Source: Symbiotaphrina buchneri
Lineage: Eukaryota > Ascomycota > Symbiotaphrinales > Symbiotaphrinaceae
Assembly: GCA_001599915.1 (NCBI GenBank)
Contig: BCIG01000001.1
Location: forward strand, 744,001 to 808,000
Reading direction: 5' to 3'
Length of the DNA stretch: 64,000 nucleotides
The notes below the pieces were generated by a model. The model made no database searches. It was not told where the DNA came from and was given only the letters and a program-made list of their open reading frames with translations. Positions 31,754-41,928 of this stretch are shown piece by piece. How positions within the stretch are numbered: the stretch's first letter is position 1; every line of letters starts with the position of its first letter. The position numbers and the translations under genes were made by a program.

Positions 31754-32899
31754 TTGACAGATCTCCCAGGAACCGAAGAGATGGCCTACCAGGTCTCTAA
31801 CCACCCTGTGCCAGAAGCCGTCCTCGGTGATAATGGCACCAATTCATCGTCCAGCGAACTCGAAAAGGATGAGGGTAAGACGACTGCTTACCTCGGCGAC
31901 CTGACCGACATACATCCTGTTTTCCGGCTCCGCAACTGGGACCTGTCCATGGTTTCTCTGTCAAAGGAGACAATTGTGGTGCCCAAGTCCGGATGTAAAA
32001 CAGGCCCATGCAGGTCGCTGCATGAAGCGTACGAGTTACTCAAGCCCACGCTACGCTTGGCTTCAGCTTTGATCGGACCGGACGTGTATACGTTCTGGTC
32101 AACACTGCTCTTCGGGGATCACAGATCACTTACTCGCAAAACCGGAGAAGTCCTCACTCATGCAGCAACTCCTCCTCGGAAGCCCGCTCTTACGGCCAAG
32201 ACGAAGCAGGCCTTTCTGGACCTTGCAGAGCGTGTCTCATTCCGGATTTCCCCAACTCCGCTTTTCCGCGCTAAAGCAATGTGCGTAAGGAACTTGAATA
32301 AGGAGGATAATCGATGCTATCCGAGGATTGAAATTGACCCCCGCCATTGGGAGTGGTGTAACACGCCAGGACAGCCTGCCTTGAACACGCTGTGCCAACA
32401 GTTGGTGTTCGCTGAAACCCTCGTGCATGAGCTCGCTCATGCCGCATGGTACTGCATCGACGGCGTCGGAGGCGTCGAACCGGAGCCTTTCTTTGGTGAC
32501 CACCGTGCTAGCCATTCTGGTCTCGCTTGGGCGCAAATGCTGTTTGGGGGCGTCGTCAACCCAGTTGACGGCGCCGATTTCTCTCGTGGCCTATATATTC
32601 ATCCGTGGCCGACACCAACCGGCCGGGGCTGCGAGCAAGAACTCCACCCGCCTTCACGTTCAGAGGTGGCGCGTGATACGATATACTTTGTTCCTGACGA
32701 GTACGTGCAAGACATCCACACGAAAGCGTTCTGGGAGAAAGTGCGGAACGAAGGCCCCGAGACGCTGCGGATTCCTAGGCTGGAAGTTGACGAATATTCC
32801 TCCGAAGCTGCCTACGCAAGGGCGAAGAAAGAAAAGTTGCAACCCGGGTACCTGTCCCTGTTTGATAGAGCCACACACTTATGCCGCAGAGATGGCTAA
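31754..32899 (+). CDS. HELAHA protein II: putative SprT-like zinc metallopeptidase-like protein
   Basis: A 381-codon open frame paralogous to the gene at 23101-24570. The motif LVHELAHAAWY (HExxH at residue 225) is followed 25 residues later by ASHSGLAWAQMLFGG. The His at about residue 254 sits where the first protein has Glu. HExxH followed by a distal H-x-G-x-x-W-like helix is the layout of SprT/Spartan-type zinc proteases. Other shared blocks are LKPTLRLASALI, EPEPFFGDHR, GGVVNPVDGAD, HPWP and VPDEYVQDIHTKAFWEK. The cysteine cluster of paralogue I is missing. The N-terminus may be incomplete. After the stop, an overlapping frame continues with a highly basic repeat (see 32890-33254). No signal peptide is seen. 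The function is unknown. Confidence 0.62.
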   Translation: MTDLPGTEEMAYQVSNHPVPEAVLGDNGTNSSSSELEKDEGKTTAYLGDLTDIHPVFRLRNWDLSMVSLSKETIVVPKSGCKTGPCRSLHEAYELLKPTLRLASALIGPDVYTFWSTLLFGDHRSLTRKTGEVLTHAATPPRKPALTAKTKQAFLDLAERVSFRISPTPLFRAKAMCVRNLNKEDNRCYPRIEIDPRHWEWCNTPGQPALNTLCQQLVFAETLVHELAHAAWYCIDGVGGVEPEPFFGDHRASHSGLAWAQMLFGGVVNPVDGADFSRGLYIHPWPTPTGRGCEQELHPPSRSEVARDTIYFVPDEYVQDIHTKAFWEKVRNEGPETLRIPRLEVDEYSSEAAYARAKKEKLQPGYLSLFDRATHLCRRDG

Positions 32900-33254
32900 C
32901 AATGACAGGGTTGTGAGCCGCAAAAAAGGCCCTTGGAGGGGCCCACGCGTGCCGTGGCATGTGTGGAGAAGCCCGTCCCTCACAAACACCACTCTCGGGA
33001 AACGCAAGACGGTCCATGACGACCAACACAAGGAGGATGATAACATGAAGAAGAAGAAGAAGAAGGTCCAACGCAAGAAGGGACTCGGAAGACGTAAAAT
33101 GGTCCACGATGATCGGCACTGGAAGGATGATAACAGGAAGAAGGTCCAACGCAAGAGGGAGCTCGGAGCCAGGCCTGCTATGAATGAGATGGATATGGAG
33201 GACGTCAATATGGAAAGAGCGTTTCAGAAGATGAGTATCGAGCAGAGGAAATGA
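32890..33254 (+). repeat. Lys/Arg-rich tandem repeat in an open frame just after HELAHA II
   Basis: A frame offset by one base from HELAHA II stays open to a stop at 33252-33254 and encodes a very basic tail. It holds two copies of a unit of about 26-30 residues: KRKTVHDDQHKEDDN plus a Lys run ending VQRKKGLG, then RRKMVHDDRHWKDDN plus KKVQRKRELG. At DNA level the units lie at about 33000-33090 and 33091-33168, differing by substitutions and by a GAA/AAG triplet expansion. The residue pattern is conserved between units, as expected if it was translated. It could be a C-terminal extension of HELAHA II lost or gained by a one-base shift, or a chance frame. Confidence 0.45.
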
Positions 33255-33778
33255 CAGGGCGGTTTTAGTTGCCTCTCTTCCGCCGCTGTTGAACGCTATT
33301 TTCTTCTTTCTGGACTGCGCAGATGAATGGATGTCCCCTTCCTGTTCTTCAAACTCTTTACTGTTTGCGAATGTCAATCCACTGCTCGACGTCTATTTGC
33401 AAAGCTCAGTTGTCAGTCGGAGAAATTCTCTCAGTCAGTGAATGAAAAGCGGGGATCCAGTCTACCAAACGCATTTTCTCCATTGTCCAGTCTGTTCAAT
33501 AGACTTCTCTCCTTCCTTCCCACTTCTACTCCCATCCTCAGTCCCTCTTGCATCGGATACCCTTGCTCCACAAGCCTTCTCCATCCCTCACCTAGCCGTG
33601 CAAATCTCCTTCAGCCTCGCACCGCAACGCATAAAAGGTATGAGCCAAAGCCAACATGTCCCTCCCCTTCACAACCGCCCTTCTCCACCTCCTCAGGCGC
33701 AGCTAACCTCCCTCACCCAGCAGTCTCCCCATCCACGCCCTTCCACGGCTCTCCCCAACCAATCACTCAACCCTCAAC
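33255..33778. other. Intergenic, pyrimidine-rich promoter
   Basis: CT-rich in its right half, as is common before fungal start codons; it probably contains the promoter of the small gene at 33779. Open frames here are low-complexity Ser/Pro translations and are not called. Confidence 0.5.
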
Positions 33779-34490
33779 ATGCCACTACACTACCTCGACC
33801 TCCACCCCTCACTCCCCTCCTCCGCACCCGCAGACCACGCGCACATCATCGACATAGCCGCATTCCGCGCCGACAGCGAGTGGGCGCCCGTCGAGGTCTC
33901 GCTGCCGGACACCGTTGCGACGATCCTATTCCTGCACGGTCCGGGCACGTTGGATGCGTTCCTAGACCGCGGCAAAAAGAATTTCATGTTCCATTCAAGG
34001 AAGGCGTCGGCGTCGTGCCATGATTTTCTGATTGAGAGGAGGGGAGGGGTCGTTAAGGTATGCTTACCTACTTACTTTACCTTGTTCTTGGCTAGAGGCT
34101 GGTTTGTTTGCCTGGCTCCTGTGTCTCTCATAACTATCTATACTCGTGCTCACCCTCTTTCTTCTTTCGTGATATAATCCTGATCCTAATCCTACATACT
34201 AACTTCACGTGCCTCTTCGAACACCACAGTGCGGCTTCTTCGACGCGCAAGAAATGCACGACCTGGGCCGCTGGGACTGCGCGCTGACATACCGCATAGA
34301 ACTTGACTCCGGGCTCTGGACGCCTCTAGCCTGGGTCGCGCCCCTGGGGAATGGTTCTACAGACCCGCGCGAGATCGTGAGCAATGGCGCGTGTCTCTGC
34401 CAGTCGGCGCTGCTGGGTGAGGAGTGGGTTGCTGCTGTGGCTGCGGAGGGGGAGGGGAAGGGTGGCAGGATTGTGGTGAGCTGGGAGTGA
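33779..34490 (+). CDS. Small hypothetical protein (179 aa)
   Basis: Two exons, 33779-34057 and 34230-34490, joined in phase across a 172-nt intron (GTATGC...CACAG), give 179 residues. I recognise no family. Visible features: a hydrophobic beta-like core (TVATILFLHGP), KNFMFHSRKASASCHDFLI before the intron, then CGFFDAQEMHDLGRWDCALTY and an Ala/Gly-rich end. No signal peptide or membrane span. It is acidic overall, with alternating strands, so a small globular beta-rich cytosolic protein is likely. The ATG at 33779 begins good codon use; a longer frame upstream is low-complexity. The intron is long for this locus. Confidence 0.55.
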
Positions 34491-35842
34491 GGGGGGGGTT
34501 TGGGTTGAGGGGAGGGGGAGATGAGGTGGAGGTGGTGGAGGAAGTGGAGGAGAGGCGCGCTGCATGGGGAGGAGGCGTGAGGGATGGATGCGGAGGAGGG
34601 AGGACATGACGCTGAGAAATAGACGGAATCCTTCTGGGCGGCTTGATACGCTTCTTAGAGCTGGAGCAGGGGATTCTCTCCATCCGGAAGTCTGACAAAT
34701 AAGTATCTACACGTCTAATGGGCTGCTCAGTCGTTCCATCACGGTATTCCCGATTCCATCATGGTATCCTCCATCTCCTCACGCGCACAGAGTGTAAGTG
34801 CACATATTCACTCATAGAAAAGGCACAATAGGTAGATCCAAACCTGCGAATTTTGTTCAATTATTCCAGCATAATTATTCTAGTATTACCGAAAATAATC
34901 AGGGTAAAGTACCTAAGGTATGGTAAGCCCGCAATACATCCGAGTCTCGGCGTCTACTCCTGCCTCCTCCCCAACAAACATGCAGGGCCGACTACGCAAG
35001 GAGCAAGGATCACAAGACAACTCGCTCACTCACCAACTCACCAAACTACTGACTGACTGACCGGCGAAAGGTACGGAAAGGGCAAGGGGTTTAAGAACGG
35101 TGCAGAGAGATATATTATTATGAATTAGCATTAATTTTCTTTTTTGTTTTTGTATGATGTTAGATTTCCCTTATGTTCTGTTCGACCGCTACACTGCTTG
35201 GCTGCATGTATGCACGTCTCTCTATGTACCGTATGTAACAGGGGCTCTTCCACCTCCTCCTCAGACTCCCGTTGCACCTCAAGTGGCACCGCAGTTCCAA
35301 TGCAACTTGCAACCCCTCTCCACGCACAACATATTAACAACCCTTGGAGCTCCTTCCCTTCCCATCCCCACCCCATCCCATGCCTTGACACCGCCATCTG
35401 CCGCAAGCTGTCCCGCAGTGCAACTGAGGACAGACAGACAGGCCCAAGCAATTGACTGAGTAGGGTGTCTGCTCGGACTGCTGCTGCGGCGGGATGTGAG
35501 ACTGACGGCGACGGCGAGGTGCCAGGAAGAGTGACAGGGAGGGGTTCAGGAGGCCCACTCCTCGCCCACCGCCCATCCGCCCAGAAGAAATGAAAAGGAA
35601 TGACATTGACGCGCTTGCTTGCATGATGCTTTGGCTTGATGACGATGATGCTTGACGACATGGAGAACATGAAACATGACGAGAGGACATGAGACATGCA
35701 CACAATCGGCGGGGAAACAGGTTGGTATCTCTAGCAAACGTGAAACAGTTGAACAAAGAAGAAAAAATGTGAAAAATGCCTTGTCGGATAGGTAGGTACA
35801 CACAACGGGTAGAGGTGAAACAAAGCTTCAGCGTCAGGGGTT
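34491..35842. other. Intergenic between convergent genes
   Basis: 1.35 kb without a supported gene. It begins with a G-rich strand stretch (34490-34600) and has AT-rich parts near 34840-34920 and 35100-35150. Open frames over 35130-35850 exist in several frames at once with low-complexity Ser/Pro/His content, typical of non-coding CT-rich DNA. Confidence 0.5.
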
Positions 35843-37711
35843 TCACCACGTAAACGCCTCCTCCACAAAATCCACGACCCCCTTATCAAGATGTTTCCTC
35901 ACCGCCGCTCTCACTCCATCCCCCAACGCACCCGGGCCACAAACACTAACACTCAACGCACCAATCCTCTCACGGACCTGCTGTTCCAGAACAACCTCCG
36001 GATCCAAGCGACCAGGGTACATCTGGACCGTCGCAGACGGGGAGACGACCTCGCGGGGGGACTTGGGTTTGGTGACGAAGATCAAGATCTTCAAAATCTC
36101 GCGCCGGCCCGGCATCGCCAGGATCTGGTCCATCCAGGGCCGCACCCACTCCAGGTGCTCGGTGCTGCGCACGGTCCAGACGAGGGTGACTTTGCGCGTG
36201 GCGACGGTGCCGTCGTTGTACCCGGTGATGAGATCGCGGAGGTGCGGTACGGCGTGCGTGATGCCGATGCCGCCGGCGAATAGGAGCACGGAGCCGTATG
36301 AGTGCAGCGATTCGTGGCCGGAGTAAGGCCCCTCGACGAAACCGGAGAGGTAGATGGTGCTGGTTGGCGAGGCGGAGGCTTGGTTGTAGAGCTTGCGGGT
36401 CATGCCCGTGCGGGCGGCGATGACGAAGGAGACGGACGAGCCAGACTTGGGCGAGGGCGGCAGTTCCTTGATATTAGTCATGCCAACCGCCTTCTCGAGG
36501 TCCGTGGCCGTCGAGGCGCGTGAGAGAGACGGCGCGGTGGGGTCCATGTGGTGATTCTCGATCCACGCGATGCTGAAGGGGTGTGACATCCACAGCGAGA
36601 TCTTGGGGAAGTAGACGTACGCGTGCTGGCCCGGCTTGAAGTGCCAGTGCCGCTGCAGGTTGAAGGTCACGCGGCAGGCTTCACCGGGCAGTGCCTGCAC
36701 AATCACCTTGCTGCAGCCTTGACGATTGAAGTTGAGGTACACGAGACGGGCAAAGCGCACGAAGCGGTCAGCAGCCCACAGACCAATGATGAGTTGCAGG
36801 ACCTGTAATTGAGGGAGGCTGTCGACTTTGATGTGCATGTACACGCCGATCCAGGCCAGGAGCGCGGCGAGCTGGTGCAAATGCAGGAAGGTCTCGTAGA
36901 AGGCATGGCGGATGGGCGAGGAGGCTTGGATCATGATGAAGATCATGGGAATTGTGCCGACCCAGCCCCAGATGATGAAGGCGTCCGTCGTGCTCAAGGA
37001 GATGATCTTTCCCCCTCCTGAACCATCCCATACGTTCCAGCCCCAGACGAAGGTGTGAATTACTGCTTCCAAAGCAACAATGCGGCCCATCCACCGGTGA
37101 AGGAGGTTGTAAGTGTCGAAGCTGACCCGTAACATGCCAATGAGAGGGTTATTCCTTCCGGCAAAGAGGAACAAGGGGATCATGTTCATGACCGACAAGA
37201 CACCTGAGCGCCCTCGAAGTTCAGCGAGCAGGGCGCCCTTGGGCTGGCTGTAGTCCAGTAAGAAGCAATAAAGCAAATTGCTTCCAACGTAGCCAAGCAG
37301 CAACAAGCTGTGGAACCTCGACGGAATTGTTCCCACATTGCCTGCTTTGGACAGCCTGATCTCCCGGTTATGGCGTTTGTGTAGGAAGGGCGCATAGAGG
37401 AAGTGCTTCTTCATGCGCCAGTACCAGTCGCCTTGGTTGGTGCCCCAGTATGTTTGTTGTTTTGCCGAAGCGGTGAGGTTGTGAAGATGTCGTTGATGTG
37501 CGTATCGCATCTGTAGCCAGCGACCGATGAGCAGGACGGCTCCGAGCACGCCCATGGAGCCCCATAGCCAATTGACCATGAGGTAGTTGGAGACCTGGTT
37601 CACACCAGCGAGGCCGATTTCGTAGATGACATCTCCAGGTTCTGAACCCGGTGCAGTTCTGGCCACCAGACTGCTCTCGTTCACAAATTCTGCGGCCTGC
37701 GCAGGTGCCAT
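35843..37711 (-). CDS. Ferric-reductase-type transmembrane oxidoreductase (FRE/NOX superfamily)
   Basis: A single exon of 622 residues. Membrane spans occupy roughly residues 40-330. Two pairs of haem-ligand histidines are expected: HRWMGRIVALEAVIH and HLHQLAALLAWIGVYMH, each with His spaced by about 13-14 residues on adjacent helices. The FAD-binding segment has FKPGQHAYVYFP and HPFSIAW, and the NADPH site has LLFAGGIGITHAVPHL and a late VSVCGPGALGD. This is the full ferric reductase architecture. It would move electrons from cytosolic NADPH through FAD and two haems to Fe(III) or Cu(II) outside the plasma membrane. An insertion of about 55 residues between the FAD and NADPH motifs is Ser-rich and probably disordered. 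The neighbours give no sign of a siderophore or permease partner. Confidence 0.9.
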   Translation of the reverse strand: MAPAQAAEFVNESSLVARTAPGSEPGDVIYEIGLAGVNQVSNYLMVNWLWGSMGVLGAVLLIGRWLQMRYAHQRHLHNLTASAKQQTYWGTNQGDWYWRMKKHFLYAPFLHKRHNREIRLSKAGNVGTIPSRFHSLLLLGYVGSNLLYCFLLDYSQPKGALLAELRGRSGVLSVMNMIPLFLFAGRNNPLIGMLRVSFDTYNLLHRWMGRIVALEAVIHTFVWGWNVWDGSGGGKIISLSTTDAFIIWGWVGTIPMIFIMIQASSPIRHAFYETFLHLHQLAALLAWIGVYMHIKVDSLPQLQVLQLIIGLWAADRFVRFARLVYLNFNRQGCSKVIVQALPGEACRVTFNLQRHWHFKPGQHAYVYFPKISLWMSHPFSIAWIENHHMDPTAPSLSRASTATDLEKAVGMTNIKELPPSPKSGSSVSFVIAARTGMTRKLYNQASASPTSTIYLSGFVEGPYSGHESLHSYGSVLLFAGGIGITHAVPHLRDLITGYNDGTVATRKVTLVWTVRSTEHLEWVRPWMDQILAMPGRREILKILIFVTKPKSPREVVSPSATVQMYPGRLDPEVVLEQQVRERIGALSVSVCGPGALGDGVRAAVRKHLDKGVVDFVEEAFTW

Positions 37712-40700
37712 TTTTGAACAATCGTGTGGTTGCGGGATCTACACCGAAGAATGCCACTTGGAGATGGTTGGATTTTTCGGGAAGGCGGACGTTGGAATGT
37801 TGACGTTTCTGAGCGATTGTCCGGCAGTGGTGTTGTTTTTAGCGCTCAAATGCTCTTGATCATAAAACTGTCATCCAAAAAAACCAAAACGTCACCCCGG
37901 GTATATGTACGCGCAACGATGGACAGTGAACAGAAGTTTGACAATTCCTCAGACACTCGTCATACGACTTTGTGTAGCCGTTGGGGAGAGCGAGAGAGAT
38001 CGGGACTGCTCGTGGACTTGCGTGTATGAAACCCCTCCGTGAATCGAAGGTCCGGAGCGCTGCCGAGAGTGACGCAGAGCCTTGTGGCTTCCACGCGAAC
38101 GCCTTCTGCGGTATGGCCAGGCCACCCGCGCGGCGTCTAGAGGAGTCTGGGATAGGATCTGGAAGTGCCGGTGCGCGAGAAGAGCAGGCGCAGGCAAGCC
38201 GGTGCGCTGAGGAATGCAGCTGATTCCCAAAGCGATATTCGGTTATCGTCCGAGGAATGCTCAGCTTTCACCGACTGGGAAGACTTGACGAACTGTCTTC
38301 CTCAAGCAAGGGGAGTCGAGTCTTGACTGGAAAGGGAAGGGCCTGGACAGTCAGCGCTTGGCCTTGAGGTTGCACAGAAAAGAATGATAAAAGAGTCTCG
38401 ATCCGCAAACGAGCAATTGGAGTCTCGCCAGGAGGACTCTGCGGGGAAGTGAAGAGAAGGGGGTACAAGGGGACTTCTAGCGAGGAAATCGCCCTAGAGG
38501 GAAGAGAAGCGAATGAATCGAAGGCTCCAGTTGATCCAGATCTCAGACCTTGGGATGGTGGAGTCAATGGGGAAGAGGAAGGTATCTATAATGAAAGGGA
38601 AGAGGGACTCGAGCCGAATGAAAGAAGCGACAATGCGATTGAATGAAACACAATGGAACAAGAGCTTGGACCAACACGCCATAATGGCACGACCCATTAC
38701 AGTGAATGCTACATGGGTTGGGGGGCAGTTGTCCAGGGTTGCCAGCAGTGAATATCGCTTCCCGTCTGTCCTTGAGACGACGATGTGAATAATGACACTT
38801 GGCGAGAAACTGATGCCAAACACGAGGAGTAGTGAGGGAGCTAGATGAGAGGAGAGCGAACAGGGGTGATGCATGTCGACCATGATAGGACCGGCAAGCG
38901 AGTACCTTCGCAAAGGACATTTTGCAGTGGCCGAACAAGACGCTCGAAGAGATTCAGATGCCAAGGAGCTTGATGATCTAAACTCACCAAAACCGAAGCG
39001 TCGTCTCAACTGCGTCTGGGCCCGTCATTCGTGTGACCTCGCGCCTGGGCCAGAACCACCGCCAACGCTCAAGTACCTGCAATGCGCCGGGGACCATGTC
39101 ACGCTACCGAAGCTTGGCTGGAGTTTGTCTGCGGACGAAATGAAGGGGGAAAGGAGCCGCCGAAACGCTGCAAGTGCGGTCATCGAAACAGCTGTCGTTG
39201 CACACCCAAAACAACAGCATCTCGTACAGGGCACGCGAGACACGGGGAAAACACACACAGAAACAACAGCACATCTCGACGCTCTTATGCTTTGGAAAGG
39301 ATTAATTCTGCAGACCCCTAAATGATCGACATCATCCACAACTGTCAAGCCTGCGCTGATCCCTCTCATCATCCATCATCATCCTGTCCGAAGCGCAACT
39401 GTCCAAGATCCGCTTCCCGTCCCAGCATTCCAGAGCGCATCATGAACAGCCCGACCTAACCACCAACCCGTTCAAGCTCGCATTCCACCTCCCAAGCCAC
39501 CCACTCAAAACTCTCCGGCACTGCTTCAACAGTCCGCACCCTGGCCCATGCAAAAGAAGCCAGCCAGCGCTGTCTAACCCCTAACCCTCGTAGACTGCAG
39601 CCCCGTTCTGTGGAGGCCTTGGCCCTCTCTAACCTACCTCATACAAGCCACAAGCCATATGCCCCCTTCCTCCTGCCACCGACCTCACTCTCTACCCGTA
39701 TCCAGCTTCGCGCTCCCGGTGTTCTTGCTCAGTCCTCGGCCACGGCGTTGCAGAGACCCTGGAGTGGGACCTCACCACCAGAAAACACACCACTGTGGTG
39801 CGCCCTCCTCCGTAACCCCCGTCAAGGCCTAGCTGGAGAAGGAAAGCAGAGATAGGAACAGAAACACCACTGACGCCAAGTGGGGCCCGTGTCCAGCCCC
39901 TGTCCCCCTTTGCGCGGGAGTTGTGGTGGTTCTTGGTCTACGAAAAGGAGTCGGCACTCAACAAGTCCTACAATCTGCTAATGCTGCTGCCCTCGGGACG
40001 AGCGGAGCATTACTCGCCCGAAGGTTTGCCATGATCGATCGGGGTGGCATCACTACTTTATGCTTGGCTGTCATAATTGGTCACATATCGCGGCTACAGG
40101 CTGCTAAGCCAAGGTGGATGGAAAAGGAGAGGCTGGGGATTTCTCGTAATGATTTGATGGGCCAAGATGTCTTTCGGGAGGTTTCTAGGGAGTACGAGCA
40201 TCTTGTCTGGAGCTGGGCGGCTGAGTTACTTGCTTGCTTTTTTTGGCTTGCTTGATGTCATTATTGTTGCCATCATCATCATCAGAAGTGAGAGAAACAC
40301 ATGTAGAAAGCCCCCTTGTAAGGAAAAAAATGGTAGTAGAATGCCCTCCGCGGGCATGCAGTCTGTCAGACAAAAGAAAAATCTGGAACCACTGGAACCA
40401 TATCCCGTCCCTTGCTGTCCTGTGACATGACTCCGCCAGCTCATTACCCGCAGACTCACACCGTGCAGGTTCTGAAAGGGGTTCGGGTGCAGTCCTTCAA
40501 GCCCTCGCTCACACCTGTAGAAAAAAGGGAACACCGTAACAACGCAGAGAATGATCTCCAGGGCCTCGACCCAGCCAAAACCAAGCTTCTCCAAGCCTTT
40601 CCCACTCCGCAATCCTGCCAGCAGCATCCAACGGTTGTTTCTCTCTCCCTGTCTGCTGTCTGTGCTGTATCTCCTTTTTCTCCGAACTTGGCACCGTACT

Positions 40701-41429
40701 CCACTCCCGAAATGTAGAGGATCCACTCACTCAAATACCAGGTACATGTACTCAACGTGCCTACAGTACCGTACCTACTCAACTGTTTCATGATATCCAA
40801 AGGGTTGAGTAGCTATTTTTATCCAACTCCGAAGCCGAAGGTACGGCATATACGGAGGAAACTCCCATGCACACAGGGGGGTCCACAAAAGCAAGCGAGC
40901 ACATGCATGATGCAGGAACCGGCACAATTATCTCGTCTTCTTCGGCACTGGGACCCAGACCCACCCACCGGCATCCACCGGCCATACAATATACCCTTTT
41001 GGGCAGAAGGAGGCAGTGCCGGTTGACCAGGGTCTATTCGTACTTTCGTACTCACTCGCCGCAGAAAACTCACAATAACGCCTTTCGCTGCGTGGAATCG
41101 TTCGATTCTGTTCAATTCTAGGGTAATGATGTAGCTAGAGAGCCCCCGATGGTGCTTCACTTTCCCTTGCTCCCCAGACGGACAGTTATCATAGCAATCC
41201 AAACCCCGGGGCGGACAAGGAAGAAACCAGATTTCCAAAAACAGACCACCCAGACACCCAAAGGGGTAGTTAGCCAAACACCCAAACCCACCCTTCTTCC
41301 CAAAAAGGCGATGCGACCAGGTCTCGTGTCCGGCGGGGCCATCCCCAGCCCTGGCGGTCCTGGCGGCTGTGCCTCATTTCAAGCCTCGGCGCAGAGGTCT
41401 CGATTGGGTTTGCGGGTCGGGTACGTTTC
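37712..41429. other. Large gene-poor region
   Basis: About 3.7 kb without a gene I can support. Open frames such as 38873-39325 (plus) and 38494-39009 (minus) overlap one another on opposite strands and lack motifs. 40250-40330 has short microsatellite-like ATT/ATC runs. The first few hundred bases hold the ferric reductase promoter. A long non-coding RNA or heavily spliced gene cannot be excluded without transcript data. Confidence 0.45.
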
Positions 41430-41675
41430 CTAGCGCTGAAGCTTGGCCTCGAGTTTGTTTCGAGGTTTGTTTTGCAGCTTTTGCTCGGAGCCGAGGAAGG
41501 AGCCAGGATGTGGTGGATGAGACAGGGGGTCCATGTCGCGTTTGAGATGAGGTTTGGTATCTAGTGCCAAGACCGGCGTTTCGGATGCCGAGCTGGGGGC
41601 TGTCAGGGGTTGCGGAGTCGCCCGACTCGGACCCATGTGACGCGCTGGCACTTGCGAGCACTTCCTGCAGTCCTA
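41430..41675 (-). CDS. Hypothetical terminal exon
   Basis: A minus-strand frame from an acceptor-like TCTCTAG near 41677 to a TAG at 41430-41432 has natural protein composition: DCRKCSQVPARHM at the start, LDTKPHLKRDMDPLSHP in the middle and a basic amphipathic tail (SEQKLQNKPRNKLEAKLQR). A second frame on the same strand is open for 180 codons across the same bases and cannot be ruled out. The 5' exon is not found. No family was recognised. Confidence 0.25.
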
Positions 41676-41928
41676 GAGATATGATGGAGGGACAGGCATC
41701 ATCAGGAGCTCTGGGAATTGCTAGAAGGTCGTTTCTGCTATGTCGCCTCTGTCGATGCATGTTCAAATACAAGATGTCTCGCCCATTGATAACCTGACCA
41801 ACCAGCGCCGATATGTACAGTAAAACAAGTATTTGCCGGTCCGCTTGTTGGACATGTTGAGGAGGTTGGAGCGTCAGAGACGAAACAGAGAGACAGTCGA
41901 TGGCCGAAAGCAGCAATGGTCCACCGTA

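Noticed and set aside
35130-35850. Several long overlapping frames downstream of the ferric reductase
   Set aside because: Multi-frame openness with Ser/Pro/His-rich translations is typical of CT-rich non-coding DNA.
38494-39325. Overlapping 171-codon (minus) and 150-codon (plus) frames
   Set aside because: Both strands open at once, no recognisable domain, no intron signals supporting either.
39574-39596. Telomere-like CTAACCCCTAACCCT word
   Set aside because: Only two imperfect units in the middle of the contig; not enough for an interstitial telomere call.
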